Shown one piece after another: positions 1 to 7,653 of a DNA stretch of 61,970 bases (positions are counted from its first letter, which is position 1; each line of letters begins with the position of its first letter). Location of the stretch: contig DAOOQE010000006.1 of assembly GCA_035388585.1 (NCBI GenBank), positions 1 through 61,970 on the forward strand. Reading direction: 5' to 3'. The stretch is from CAG-492 sp035388585. Lineage in GTDB: Bacteria; Bacillota; Clostridia; TANB77; CAG-508. The notes under the pieces were generated by a model, which saw only the letters and a program-made list of their open reading frames with translations, was not told where the DNA came from and searched no databases. The translations under genes were made by a program, and so were the position numbers.

Positions 1-173
1 TCTATTGGAACAGCACATATAGTTACTGCTATGCTTAAAACTCCTCCTAATAAATTAGATATTAATTGAGCTCCATAAATTATTGCTGCGTGTATTAAAG
101 CAATAACGACTACTTTTTTCCATTTACCTTTTAATGCTTCACGTGCTTTAGATCTTATTTCTGATAAATTCAT
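1..173 (-). CDS. DUF975 family membrane protein, N-terminal fragment
   Basis: The first 57 codons of a minus-strand gene run off the left edge of the window. The peptide begins MNLSEIRSKAREALKGKWKK and continues into a hydrophobic segment (VVVIALIHAAIIYGAQLIS). The opening 'lys/arg-rich helix, GKWKK, then transmembrane' is the hallmark of the DUF975 integral membrane family of Bacillota, whose function is unknown. A strong Shine-Dalgarno (AAGGAGG, read on the minus strand, 181-188) sits about 8 bases before the ATG, fixing the start. Family assignment rests only on this short N-terminus. Confidence 0.75.
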   Translation of the reverse strand, partial: MNLSEIRSKAREALKGKWKKVVVIALIHAAIIYGAQLISNLLGGVLSIAVTICAVPI

Positions 174-260
174 CTTTTTTCCTCCTTATATTATTTTATT
201 ATTTAGTTTATTTATTACTACTATTTTACCATATTTAATTTTACCATTTAAATAGTATTT

Positions 261-2060
261 TTACAAGTATTCTTTTATTTTTTTTGCTAATTCTACATTA
301 ATTCCCTTAACTTTTGCAATTTCTTCAATATCAGCTTTTTTTATACCATCTATGCTACCAAATTTTTTTAACAATAAAGATTTTTTTAATACTCCTATTC
401 CATTAATATCATCTAATTTTGATTTTATAAATTCTGCTTGTCTTAATTTTTTATGATACCCTATTGCTGTATCATGAACTGTATCTTGAAATTGTGTTAT
501 TAAATTTAACAAATCTTGAGAAATTAATAATTCTTCTTTTTTATTATTGATTATCCCTCTTGTTTGATGTTTATCGTTTTTTACCATTCCAAAAATTGGA
601 ATACTTAACTTTTTATATTTCTCACTTAAATCTTGAACTGCGCTTTCTGCAGCCTTAATTTGAGTTATACCACCATCAACAAATATAACATCTGGTAAAA
701 TTCCAAAACCTCCTTCTGAATTTTTAAAGAAATTTTCTATTCTTCTATGTATTACTTCTTTCATAGATTTAGGATCATCTTGCTTATATACAGTTTTTAT
801 TTTAAATCTTCTTGATAAACTTTTTTTAATTATTCCATCTTCCATTACGCACATTCCAGCTACTGTGTTAGTTCCAGAAATATGTGATATATCATAACAC
901 TCAATTTTTCTTGGTAATTTATCTAAATTTAATACTTGTTTCAATTCTTCTATAAAACTATATTTATCTTTTTCTTTATTATCTAGTGTTATTTTTGCAT
1001 TCTGTTCTGCCATTTCTACAAGTCTTAATTTCTCTCCTTTTTGTGGTGTTTTTATTTCTACTTTTCTTTCTGCTTTTTCTGTTAAAACCAGTTCTATTAA
1101 TTCCTTATCCTCAAGATCATTTCTAATCATTATTTTATTAGGTAATATTTTCATTACTAAATAATATTGTTTAATAAAATCTGATAAGATTTCTGAGTCA
1201 CTTTCATCATTTAATCCAGAAAAAAAGAAATGCTCTCTTCCTATCATTTTACTACTTCTAACCATAAAAACTTCAATACATATTTCTATTTCATTTCTTG
1301 CAATACCTATTACATCAATATCATTTTCTGCTATATTTGAAACTTTTTGTCTTTCAGAAATTCTTTCAATGGCTGATATTTTGTCTCTTATATATGCTGC
1401 TTTTTCATAATTTTGTTCACTTGCCATTTTTTTCATTTCATTTTCTAATTGTTTTTTTATTTTTTCTGTTTTTCCTTCTAGCAATTGTATTATTTGATTT
1501 ATTTGTTCCATATACTCTTCTTTTGAGATCAATTTCATACATGGTGCAAAACATTTTTTTATATGATAATTTAAACATGGTCTATCTTTGTATTTAAAAC
1601 TTTTACATTGTCTAATTTTGAATTTTGATTTTATGAAATCTATCATTTCCTTTGCTGCTCCTGAATTAGCATATGGACCAAAGTATTTTGCGCCATCATT
1701 TATAATTCTTCTTGTTACATATACATCTGGATATTCTGATTTTATATTTAATTTTATATAAGGATATGTTTTATCATCTTTTAAAAGCACATTAAATTTA
1801 GGCATATTTTTTTTAATTAAATTACACTCTAAAATAAGAGCTTCTGCCTCATTTTCAGTTACAATATATTCAAAATGATCTATTAAAGCCACCATATTTT
1901 CAATTCTAGTAGTTTTATTTGTTTTTCTAAAATATTGTCTAACTCTATTTTTTAAAGAAATTGCTTTACCAACATATATTATTTTATTTTCTTTATCTCT
2001 CATGATATAAACACCTGGTTTATCTGGTAATTTTTTTATCTCATTTTCTATATTAAACAT
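261..2060 (-). CDS. uvrC: UvrABC system protein C (excinuclease subunit C)
   Basis: Nucleotide excision repair endonuclease that makes the 3' and 5' incisions around UvrB-bound damage. Visible domains, in order: an N-terminal GIY-YIG nuclease (GVYIM at about 15-19 and IIYVGKA at 27-33) for the 3' cut; a UVR helical motif around 195-232 (EQNYEKAAYIRDKI) that contacts UvrB; an RNase H-like 5' nuclease domain near residue 390 (YDISHISGTNTVAGM); and C-terminal helix-hairpin-helix motifs (DINGIGVLKKSLLLKKFGS and a second HhH). At 599 residues it is the usual family length and looks intact. A GGAGG Shine-Dalgarno lies just before the ATG. It stands alone, upstream of the DUF975 gene. uvrA and uvrB are not in the window. 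Confidence 0.97.
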   Translation of the reverse strand: MFNIENEIKKLPDKPGVYIMRDKENKIIYVGKAISLKNRVRQYFRKTNKTTRIENMVALIDHFEYIVTENEAEALILECNLIKKNMPKFNVLLKDDKTYPYIKLNIKSEYPDVYVTRRIINDGAKYFGPYANSGAAKEMIDFIKSKFKIRQCKSFKYKDRPCLNYHIKKCFAPCMKLISKEEYMEQINQIIQLLEGKTEKIKKQLENEMKKMASEQNYEKAAYIRDKISAIERISERQKVSNIAENDIDVIGIARNEIEICIEVFMVRSSKMIGREHFFFSGLNDESDSEILSDFIKQYYLVMKILPNKIMIRNDLEDKELIELVLTEKAERKVEIKTPQKGEKLRLVEMAEQNAKITLDNKEKDKYSFIEELKQVLNLDKLPRKIECYDISHISGTNTVAGMCVMEDGIIKKSLSRRFKIKTVYKQDDPKSMKEVIHRRIENFFKNSEGGFGILPDVIFVDGGITQIKAAESAVQDLSEKYKKLSIPIFGMVKNDKHQTRGIINNKKEELLISQDLLNLITQFQDTVHDTAIGYHKKLRQAEFIKSKLDDINGIGVLKKSLLLKKFGSIDGIKKADIEEIAKVKGINVELAKKIKEYL

Positions 2061-2164
2061 TTTTCCTCCTTTATATTTAATCTCTTATATTATATATTAT
2101 TTAATATTATATCATTTCATTTTAAAAAATCAATATATGGGTAATTTCTACAATCTATAATAAG

Positions 2165-2225
2165 AAATCTTTTTACAATTGCAGTTATTGTTACAAAATT
2201 GCACTTACTTTTTCACTTCACCATA
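2165..2225. repeat. Dispersed ~55-bp repeat, copy 1
   Basis: Contains the core TTGTTACAAAATTGCACTT followed by CTTTTTCACTTCACCAT. Closely similar blocks occur at 27693-27748 and, more diverged, at 19473-19520. All three are intergenic. Downstream of this copy (2226-2340) there is an imperfect direct repeat of about 33 bp (TAAATGACAATATCAATTA... against TAAATGGCAAAATTAAGTG...). Confidence 0.6.
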
Positions 2226-2362
2226 CTAAGAAATTGAATGAGGCAATTAAAATCTAAATGACAATATCAATTAATGCAATTAGAAGATTTTTTGTTAAAT
2301 CAAGTGAAACAAATAAAAGATAAATGGCAAAATTAAGTGAAGCAATTAAAAATAAAAAATGC

Positions 2363-2391
2363 TTGAAACTTTTTTTATCTTGTTGTAATAT
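2363..2391 (+). promoter_or_regulatory. Promoter of the glmS ribozyme/glmS transcript
   Basis: -35 TTGAAA (2363-2368), 17-bp spacer, -10 TAATAT (2386-2391). The predicted start, near 2398, lies about 50 bases before the ribozyme cleavage site, so the ribozyme would be transcribed in full. Confidence 0.65.
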
Positions 2392-2440
2392 TATAAAGTA
2401 ATTATAATTTTACGCAAACAACAGAAGGGAGAAAATATTT

Positions 2441-2600
2441 AAATAAAAGCGCCAGAGCAATATTGAATTGCTGACGAGGATAAGAGTTTATCGAATATTT
2501 CGGCGGATACTCTTATGGCATACTACTGTCATTAAATATTAGACAAAAACTAATAGCAATATTAGAACAGACCTAATATAAGTAGTAATTTTTGCGTGCC
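2441..2600 (+). promoter_or_regulatory. glmS ribozyme-riboswitch (glucosamine-6-phosphate sensor)
   Basis: The leader of glmS carries the conserved core of the self-cleaving glmS ribozyme: AGCGCC at 2448-2453 (cleavage expected 5' of G2449), GCTGACGAGG, then TTATCGAATATTTCGGCGG and the closing ACTCTTATGGC. In this family, glucosamine-6-phosphate acts as a cofactor for cleavage, and the cut mRNA is degraded, which represses glmS. The element sits directly upstream of glmS, as expected. Outside the core, ACGCAAA (2412-2418) can pair with TTTGCGT (2591-2597), which would tie the sequence before the cleavage site to the 3' end of the element. That long-range helix is my inference. Confidence 0.93.
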
Positions 2601-2632
2601 TATAATTAACAAATAATTAGGAGGTATTTTTT

Positions 2633-4471
2633 ATGTGTGGAATAGTTGGATATATAGGAGCTAAAAAGGCTTATCCAATTTTAATTGATGGTTTATTATG
2701 TTTAGAATATAGGGGATATGACTCAGCTGGAATAGCTTGTCTGGAAAAAAATGGTATATGTGTTATTAAAGATAAAGGTAGAGTAAATAATATTAATTGT
2801 TTAGATATTATAAATAACTTAGAAGGGACAATTGGTATAGCTCATACTAGATGGGCTACACATGGAAAACCATCTAAAGAAAATTCTCATCCTCATTTAG
2901 ATAATTATAATATTTTTGGAGTTGTTCATAATGGAATTATAGAAAATTATAGTGAACTTCGTGAATTTCTTATAAAAAATAATTACAAATTTCTTTCTCA
3001 AACTGATACTGAAGTTATCCCAAATCTTATTCATTATTATTATACAAAAATGGAAAACAATTCTGATTCATTTTTAAAAGCAGTTAAACTTGCTTGTTCA
3101 GATTTAAAGGGTAGTTATGCAATTGAAGTTATTTGTAATTTATATCCTGATAGAATAATAACTGTAAGAAAGGATAGTCCTTTAGTAATAGGAAAATGCG
3201 AAAATGCAAACCATATTGCATCAGATATTCCTGCTCTTCTAAACTATACAAAAGATTTTTACTTATTAGATGATAATGAATTTGCAGTAATTTTTAAGGA
3301 TTCAATTGATTTTTATAGTTCTGATTTAGAAAAGCATGAAAAACTTATAAAAAATATTGAATGGGATGCAACTTCAGCCGAAAAAAACGGTTTTGATGAT
3401 TTTATGTTAAAAGAAATTTTTGAACAACCAAATTCTATAAGAGAAACAATTGGATCAAGATTAAAACTAAATGAAAAAATTGTTTTTGATGATTTAGTAA
3501 TAGAAAAGGATTTTTTATCTACAATTAATAAAATTTTTATAGTTGCATGTGGAACAGCTATGCATGCCGGACTTACTGGAAAAAATGCAATTGAACAATT
3601 ATGTAATATACCTGTTGAAGTTGATATTGCATCTGAATTTAGATATAGAAATCCTATAGTTAACAAAAATACATTATGCATTTTTGTTAGTCAATCTGGT
3701 GAGACAGCTGATACTATAGCTGCTCTAAAACTATCAAAACAAAAAGGTGCAAAAACAATAGCTATTTCTAATGTTATTGGTAGTTCAATAACAAGAGAAT
3801 CTGATTACACAATTTATACACATGCTGGACCTGAAATAGCGGTGGCCTCAACAAAAGCATATACATCTCAAGTATTACTTTTATCAATGCTTTCAATCTA
3901 TTTTGCAGAAATACTTGGTAGTGAGAAAACAGAAAAACTTGAAATTCTAAAAAAAGAAATTCTAGACTTACCAAAAAAGATAGAAAATATATTAGAGAAA
4001 AAGGATGATATTAAGCTTATTTCTAAAAAAATATATGATCAACAAGATATGTTTTTTTTGGGTAGAGGCACAGACTATAATGTAGCATTAGAAGGATCTT
4101 TAAAATTAAAAGAAATTTCTTACATTCACTCTGAAGCATATGCAAGTGGGGAACTTAAACACGGACCAATTGCTTTAATAGATGATGGAATAACTGTAAT
4201 TAGTATTATTACAGATTCTGATTTAATAGACAAATCCATTAGTAATATTCAGGAAGTAATTACGCGTGGAGCAGTAACCATAATTATTACTAATAAAAAT
4301 TTATCTAATAACAATTTTGACTTTATTATTAATATTCCAGATACTAATACATTAGTATCACCTATTTTATCTGTAATACCTTTACAATTACTATCATATT
4401 ATATTTCAAAAGAAAAGGGGTTAGATGTTGATAAGCCAAGAAATTTAGCAAAATCTGTTACAGTTGAGTAA
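2633..4471 (+). CDS. glmS: Glutamine--fructose-6-phosphate aminotransferase (isomerizing)
   Basis: Makes glucosamine-6-phosphate from fructose-6-phosphate and glutamine, the first committed step toward UDP-GlcNAc for peptidoglycan. The protein starts MCGIVGYIG, so Cys becomes the catalytic N-terminal nucleophile after Met removal. The class II glutamine amidotransferase domain covers roughly residues 1-220 (THGKPSKENSHPH, VVHNGIIENY). Two SIS sugar-isomerase domains follow (VSQSGETADTIAALKLSK; GRGTDYNVALEGSLKLKE), and the C-terminus DKPRNLAKSVTVE is the conserved family tail. At 612 residues it is full length. AGGAGG at 2619-2624 precedes the ATG. Control is by the upstream ribozyme; a strong hairpin follows the gene. 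Confidence 0.98.
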   Translation: MCGIVGYIGAKKAYPILIDGLLCLEYRGYDSAGIACLEKNGICVIKDKGRVNNINCLDIINNLEGTIGIAHTRWATHGKPSKENSHPHLDNYNIFGVVHNGIIENYSELREFLIKNNYKFLSQTDTEVIPNLIHYYYTKMENNSDSFLKAVKLACSDLKGSYAIEVICNLYPDRIITVRKDSPLVIGKCENANHIASDIPALLNYTKDFYLLDDNEFAVIFKDSIDFYSSDLEKHEKLIKNIEWDATSAEKNGFDDFMLKEIFEQPNSIRETIGSRLKLNEKIVFDDLVIEKDFLSTINKIFIVACGTAMHAGLTGKNAIEQLCNIPVEVDIASEFRYRNPIVNKNTLCIFVSQSGETADTIAALKLSKQKGAKTIAISNVIGSSITRESDYTIYTHAGPEIAVASTKAYTSQVLLLSMLSIYFAEILGSEKTEKLEILKKEILDLPKKIENILEKKDDIKLISKKIYDQQDMFFLGRGTDYNVALEGSLKLKEISYIHSEAYASGELKHGPIALIDDGITVISIITDSDLIDKSISNIQEVITRGAVTIIITNKNLSNNNFDFIINIPDTNTLVSPILSVIPLQLLSYYISKEKGLDVDKPRNLAKSVTVE

Positions 4472-4567
4472 TTAAATAAAACAGAAAAAATATTAGGTAT
4501 TCATAAATCAAGAAATCATCAAAATCCGTTACATTTTTTTAATTAAATATAATAAAAAAATATACAT

Positions 4568-4605
4568 AACCCTCTTTGTTAGACCAAAATTTAACAAAGA
4601 GGGTT
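4568..4605. terminator. Terminator hairpin between glmS and the DUF2508 gene
   Basis: Perfect 14-bp stem AACCCTCTTTGTTA / TAACAAAGAGGGTT with a 10-base loop, followed by TTAATTTT. It ends the glmS transcript. The right arm also encodes the last residues and stop of the convergent DUF2508 gene. Confidence 0.85.
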
Positions 4606-4800
4606 TAATTTTGATTGATATGCCTTAATCTGATATAAAAAGTAATCAATCATGTCTTTTTCTGCTTGTTCATAATTTTTATTTGCTATTAATAATTCAT
4701 TTTTGGTTTTTATAATAGTATATATTAATTCTTTATTATTATCTTCTTCACTTTTTTCCTTATAATAGGTGTAATTGTCTTTTTTATATTCAATACTCAT
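4591..4800 (-). CDS. DUF2508 (YaaL-like) family protein
   Basis: A 69-residue, highly charged, helical protein. The C-terminal pattern DMIDYFLYQIKAYQSKLN matches the DUF2508 signature (IDYxIYEIKAAQxRYN) found in Bacilli and Clostridia, for example B. subtilis YaaL. Function is unknown; elsewhere the gene often sits near bofA/recR, which are not seen here. GGGAG lies about 6 bases before the ATG. The family's usual C-terminal extension is cut short: the stop falls inside the glmS terminator stem, so this copy ends at SKLNPLC, a few residues shorter than typical members. Confidence 0.75.
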   Translation of the reverse strand: MSIEYKKDNYTYYKEKSEEDNNKELIYTIIKTKNELLIANKNYEQAEKDMIDYFLYQIKAYQSKLNPLC

Positions 4801-4938
4801 ATTTTTCTCCCATAACTATTTTATTCTATGAATAGTAAAATATTCATATTAATTATACTAGAATATAGTTAAATTAATAGATAATCATTATTTATTAATT
4901 TTAACATGCAAAAACCTTAATTAATTAACCTATAAGTA

Positions 4939-4967
4939 TTGATTTAACAATACTTTAATGATAAAAT
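4939..4967 (+). promoter_or_regulatory. Promoter for DUF1653-serS
   Basis: -35 TTGATT (4939-4944), 17-bp spacer, -10 TAAAAT (4962-4967), about 75 bases before the DUF1653 start codon. Confidence 0.5.
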
Positions 4968-5040
4968 AGATTCATTATTATGTAATGTATAAATATTTTT
5001 TACATAATTACAAATACTATACACAAGGAGGCTAAATATT

Positions 5041-5307
5041 ATGGAAAATCAAGTAATGGTTACACGTGTTTACCGTCATTTTAAAGGAAATTATTATTTT
5101 GTAGAAAACACAGCATATGACTCAGAAACATCAGAAAAATTAGTAATCTATAAAGCTTTATACCCACGTGAAGATGGAAAATATATTTGGGTAAGAACAG
5201 AATCTAATTTTTTAGGTGAAATTGATAGCTCCAGAACAGATAATATAACAGGTCAGAAACATAGGTTTGAATTATGTAAAGAGTTAGAGAAAAATTATAT
5301 ACAATAA
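5041..5307 (+). CDS. DUF1653 domain protein
   Basis: An 88-residue protein whose first two thirds are a DUF1653 domain: VYRHFKGNYYFVENTAYDSE, then VIYKALYPREDGKYIWVRTESNFLGEI, matching the family pattern YRHFKGxxY...A..SET.E..VxYxALY...WVRP..MF. The function is not established. AAGGAGG lies 8 bases before the ATG. The gene is 24 bases upstream of serS on the same strand and probably shares its transcript. Confidence 0.85.
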   Translation: MENQVMVTRVYRHFKGNYYFVENTAYDSETSEKLVIYKALYPREDGKYIWVRTESNFLGEIDSSRTDNITGQKHRFELCKELEKNYIQ

Positions 5308-5331
5308 TTAATATTAGTAAGAGAGGCAATT

Positions 5332-6341
5332 ATGATAGATATAAAATTTTTAAGAGAAAATCCAGAATTAGTTAAAGAAAATATAAGGAAAAAGTTTCAA
5401 GAGCACAAACTTATTTTAGTTGATGAAATTATAGAATTAGACAAAAAAAACAGAGAATCTACATTAAAAGGAGATGAACTTCGTGCTAATAGAAATTCTT
5501 TAAGCACTCAAATCGGTAGTCTAATGCGTGAAGGAAAAAAAGATGAAGCTGAAACAATTAAAGTCAAAGTTCAAAAAATAAATGAAGAACTTGAAAAAAT
5601 TGAAAAATCTGAAAAAGATTATAGTTCACTTTTAAAAGAAAAAATGATGAAAATTCCTAACATTATGCATTATTCTGTTCCTATTGGAAAAGATGATTCA
5701 GAAAATGTGGAAGTAAAAAAATATGGTGAACCAATAGTTCCAGAATACGAGATACCATATCATGGTGAAATAATGGAAAACCTAAATGGTTTAGATTTAG
5801 ACTCAGCTAGAAGGGTTGCTGGAAATGGTTTTTATTATCTATTAGGTGATATTGCAAGGCTACATTCAGCTGTTATTTCTTATGCAAGAGATTTTATGAT
5901 TAATAAGGGTTTTACTTATTGTATTCCTCCATATATGATTCGTTCTGAAGTAGTAACTGGAGTTATGAGTTTTGAAGAAATGGATGCAATGATGTATAAA
6001 ATTGAAGGAGAAGACCTGTATTTAATTGGAACAAGTGAACACTCTATGATTGGTAAATTTAAAGATCAAATTTTAAAAAAGGAATGTTTACCTTATACAA
6101 TGACTTCATATTCTCCTTGTTTCCGAAAAGAAAAAGGTGCTCATGGTATTGAAGAACGTGGTGTATACCGTATACACCAATTTGAAAAACAAGAAATGAT
6201 AGTTGTATGTGAACCTGAAGAAAGTTATGAATGGTATGATAAAATGTGGTCTTATACAGTTGAATTATTTAGAAGTATGGATATACCAGTTCGTACACTT
6301 GAATGTTGTAGTGGTGATTTAGCAGATTTAAAAGCAAAAAG
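5332..6341 (+). CDS. serS: Serine--tRNA ligase, 3' end lost in assembly gap
   Basis: Class II synthetase charging tRNA-Ser. About 337 residues are visible. The N-terminal long coiled-coil arm that grips the tRNA-Ser variable arm covers roughly residues 30-100. The catalytic core follows: PPYMIRSEVVTGVMSF, LIGTSEHSMIGKF, motif 2 SPCFRKEKGAHGIEERGVYRIHQFEK and LECCSGDLADLKAK. The family is normally about 420-430 residues, so some 85-95 residues, including motif 3, are missing into the run of N. A reading frame that continues through the Ns to 6453 is an artefact. The start follows GAGAGG at 5321-5326. Confidence 0.95.
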
Positions 6342-6441
6342 NNNNNNNNNNNNNNNNNNNNNNNNNNNNNNNNNNNNNNNNNNNNNNNNNNNNNNNNNNN
6401 NNNNNNNNNNNNNNNNNNNNNNNNNNNNNNNNNNNNNNNNN
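6342..6441. other. Assembly gap (100 N)
   Basis: Exactly 100 N, a conventional placeholder rather than a measured length. The missing serS end alone needs about 260-290 bases plus a stop codon, so the true gap is larger than drawn. The ysxC ribosome-binding site is also lost here. Confidence 0.98.
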
Positions 6442-6446
6442 AAAAA

Positions 6447-7040
6447 ATGCTAATAAAAGATCCAAAATTCGAAATATCGGCTGTAAGCCAAAAACAATAT
6501 CCATCTGCTGGTTTACCTGAGATAGTTTTGGTTGGAAAATCTAATGTAGGTAAATCATCATTTGTTAATACTTTAATTAACAGAAAAAAACTTGCCAGAA
6601 CAAGTAGCGAACCTGGAAAAACTAGACAAATAAATTTTTATAATATGGATAATAAATTTTACTTTGTTGACCTACCTGGATATGGATATAGTAAAATGTC
6701 TAAAACAGAACAAGAAAAGGTTAATTGTTTTATAGATGAATACATGCATATTCGTAAAAATATAGCTCTTATTGTTTTACTAATTGATATTAGACATGAT
6801 CCTGGTGCAAATGACAGACTTATGTATGATTTTATTGTTCGCTCTGGTTTCCCTTTTATTATAGTTGCAAATAAAGCAGATAAAATTGCTGTAACAAAGG
6901 TAGATGATAGAGTTAAAGAATTACAAAAATTGCTTAATCCTATAGGAGATTTTACATTTTTACCTTTTTCTGCTGAAAGAAGAATTTATACTGATAATAC
7001 TTGGAACGAAATTGATAAAAATTTAGAATTTTATTTTTAA
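6447..7040 (+). CDS. ysxC: Ribosome biogenesis GTP-binding protein YsxC/EngB
   Basis: Small TRAFAC-class GTPase needed for late 50S ribosomal subunit assembly. All G motifs are visible: G1 GKSNVGKSS (residues 30-38), G2 within EPGKTRQINFY, G3 DLPGYGYSK, G4 ANKADKI, and G5 near FSAE. At 197 residues it is full length. The first ATG lies 6 bases after the assembly gap, and the start agrees with the family (MLIKDPKFEISAVSQKQYP). The Shine-Dalgarno is inside the gap, and a slightly earlier start cannot be excluded. Confidence 0.95.
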   Translation: MLIKDPKFEISAVSQKQYPSAGLPEIVLVGKSNVGKSSFVNTLINRKKLARTSSEPGKTRQINFYNMDNKFYFVDLPGYGYSKMSKTEQEKVNCFIDEYMHIRKNIALIVLLIDIRHDPGANDRLMYDFIVRSGFPFIIVANKADKIAVTKVDDRVKELQKLLNPIGDFTFLPFSAERRIYTDNTWNEIDKNLEFYF

Positions 7041-7050
7041 TACTTAAATG

Positions 7051-7079
7051 TTGCTTTTTGTTATATTTTGTAGTATAAT
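7051..7079 (+). promoter_or_regulatory. Promoter of the 73-residue unknown gene
   Basis: -35 TTGCTT (7051-7056), 17-bp spacer, -10 TATAAT (7074-7079). It begins 10 bases after the ysxC stop and shows that the next gene starts at 7129, not at the in-frame ATG at 7048, which lies upstream of this promoter. Confidence 0.65.
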
Positions 7080-7128
7080 AATTTACATTACTCATCAGAG
7101 TAAAATAATTTTATCTCGGAGGTCTATT

Positions 7129-7350
7129 ATGATAAAAAGGTATATTGGAGAAAACCCAAGCGTGACTAAAAGAGCATGTGAAGAGATTAATTGTAAAATA
7201 TCTTCTACTGCAGTAAAGTACAAACCTGTTGCAAAAGTTTCTACAAGTACAGATATCATATTAGTAGATGAATCATGTGTTCCTAACACATCTAAAGCAA
7301 CGAATGACCTAAAAAATATTCTTAAAAAATATTCTTTAATCCCCGCATAA
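7129..7350 (+). CDS. Small protein of unknown function (73 aa)
   Basis: I do not recognise this protein. It begins MIKRYIGENPSVTKRACEEI, has two cysteines in the first third and one in the middle, and no membrane segment. GGAGG at 7118-7122 gives ideal spacing to the ATG at 7129. It has its own promoter and a strong terminator, so it is a monocistronic gene of about 220 bases and very likely real. No partner gene suggests a job. Confidence 0.7.
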   Translation: MIKRYIGENPSVTKRACEEINCKISSTAVKYKPVAKVSTSTDIILVDESCVPNTSKATNDLKNILKKYSLIPA

Positions 7351-7365
7351 AATTAATTAAATATT

Positions 7366-7396
7366 AAAAAATGAGCATATAATTATGCTCATTTTT
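7366..7396. terminator. Bidirectional terminator
   Basis: AAAAATGAGCATA / TATGCTCATTTTT with a 4-base loop. The A-run on one side and T-run on the other let it work in both directions, between the small plus-strand gene and the gltX-DUF951 unit. Confidence 0.9.
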
Positions 7397-7445
7397 TGTT
7401 TTATAAAAATTTCTTTTTTATGATTTACATATAAAAGCTAAAATA

Positions 7446-7637
7446 CTAGTCACTATTTTTTGACCCTTCTTTTTTTGTTATTATTTTTAAAGCTTTTTCT
7501 CTAGGTAGCATAACAGTATGGCCACACCCTAAGCATTTTAATTTAAAATCAACACCAATACGTGTTAATTCCCATAATTTACTTCCACAAGGATGTATTT
7601 TTTTTGTTCTCACAATGTCTCCTATATTATATTCCAT
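7446..7637 (-). CDS. DUF951 family protein
   Basis: A 63-residue protein with the diagnostic pattern GDIVRTKKIHPCGSKLWELT, then DFKLKCLGCGHTVMLPREK. The single HPCG and the CLGCG pair look like a small zinc-ribbon-like fold. The family is widespread in Bacillota (B. subtilis YyzM) and has no assigned function; the metal-binding idea is inference. It lies 16 bases after gltX on the same strand and is probably co-transcribed. GGGAG is the likely ribosome-binding site. Confidence 0.88.
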   Translation of the reverse strand: MEYNIGDIVRTKKIHPCGSKLWELTRIGVDFKLKCLGCGHTVMLPREKALKIITKKEGSKNSD

Positions 7638-7653
7638 TGAATCTGTTACTCCC

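Noticed and set aside
1298..1597. 99-codon plus-strand frame inside uvrC
   Set aside because: Antisense to a conserved gene, rich in Phe/Leu as expected for the complement of Lys/Glu codons, with no Shine-Dalgarno.
2226..2340. Short open frames before the glmS ribozyme
   Set aside because: They stop within a few codons and are better explained as an imperfect intergenic direct repeat.
7048..7128. Longer start for the 73-residue protein
   Set aside because: The ATG at 7048 precedes the predicted promoter; GGAGG is positioned for 7129.
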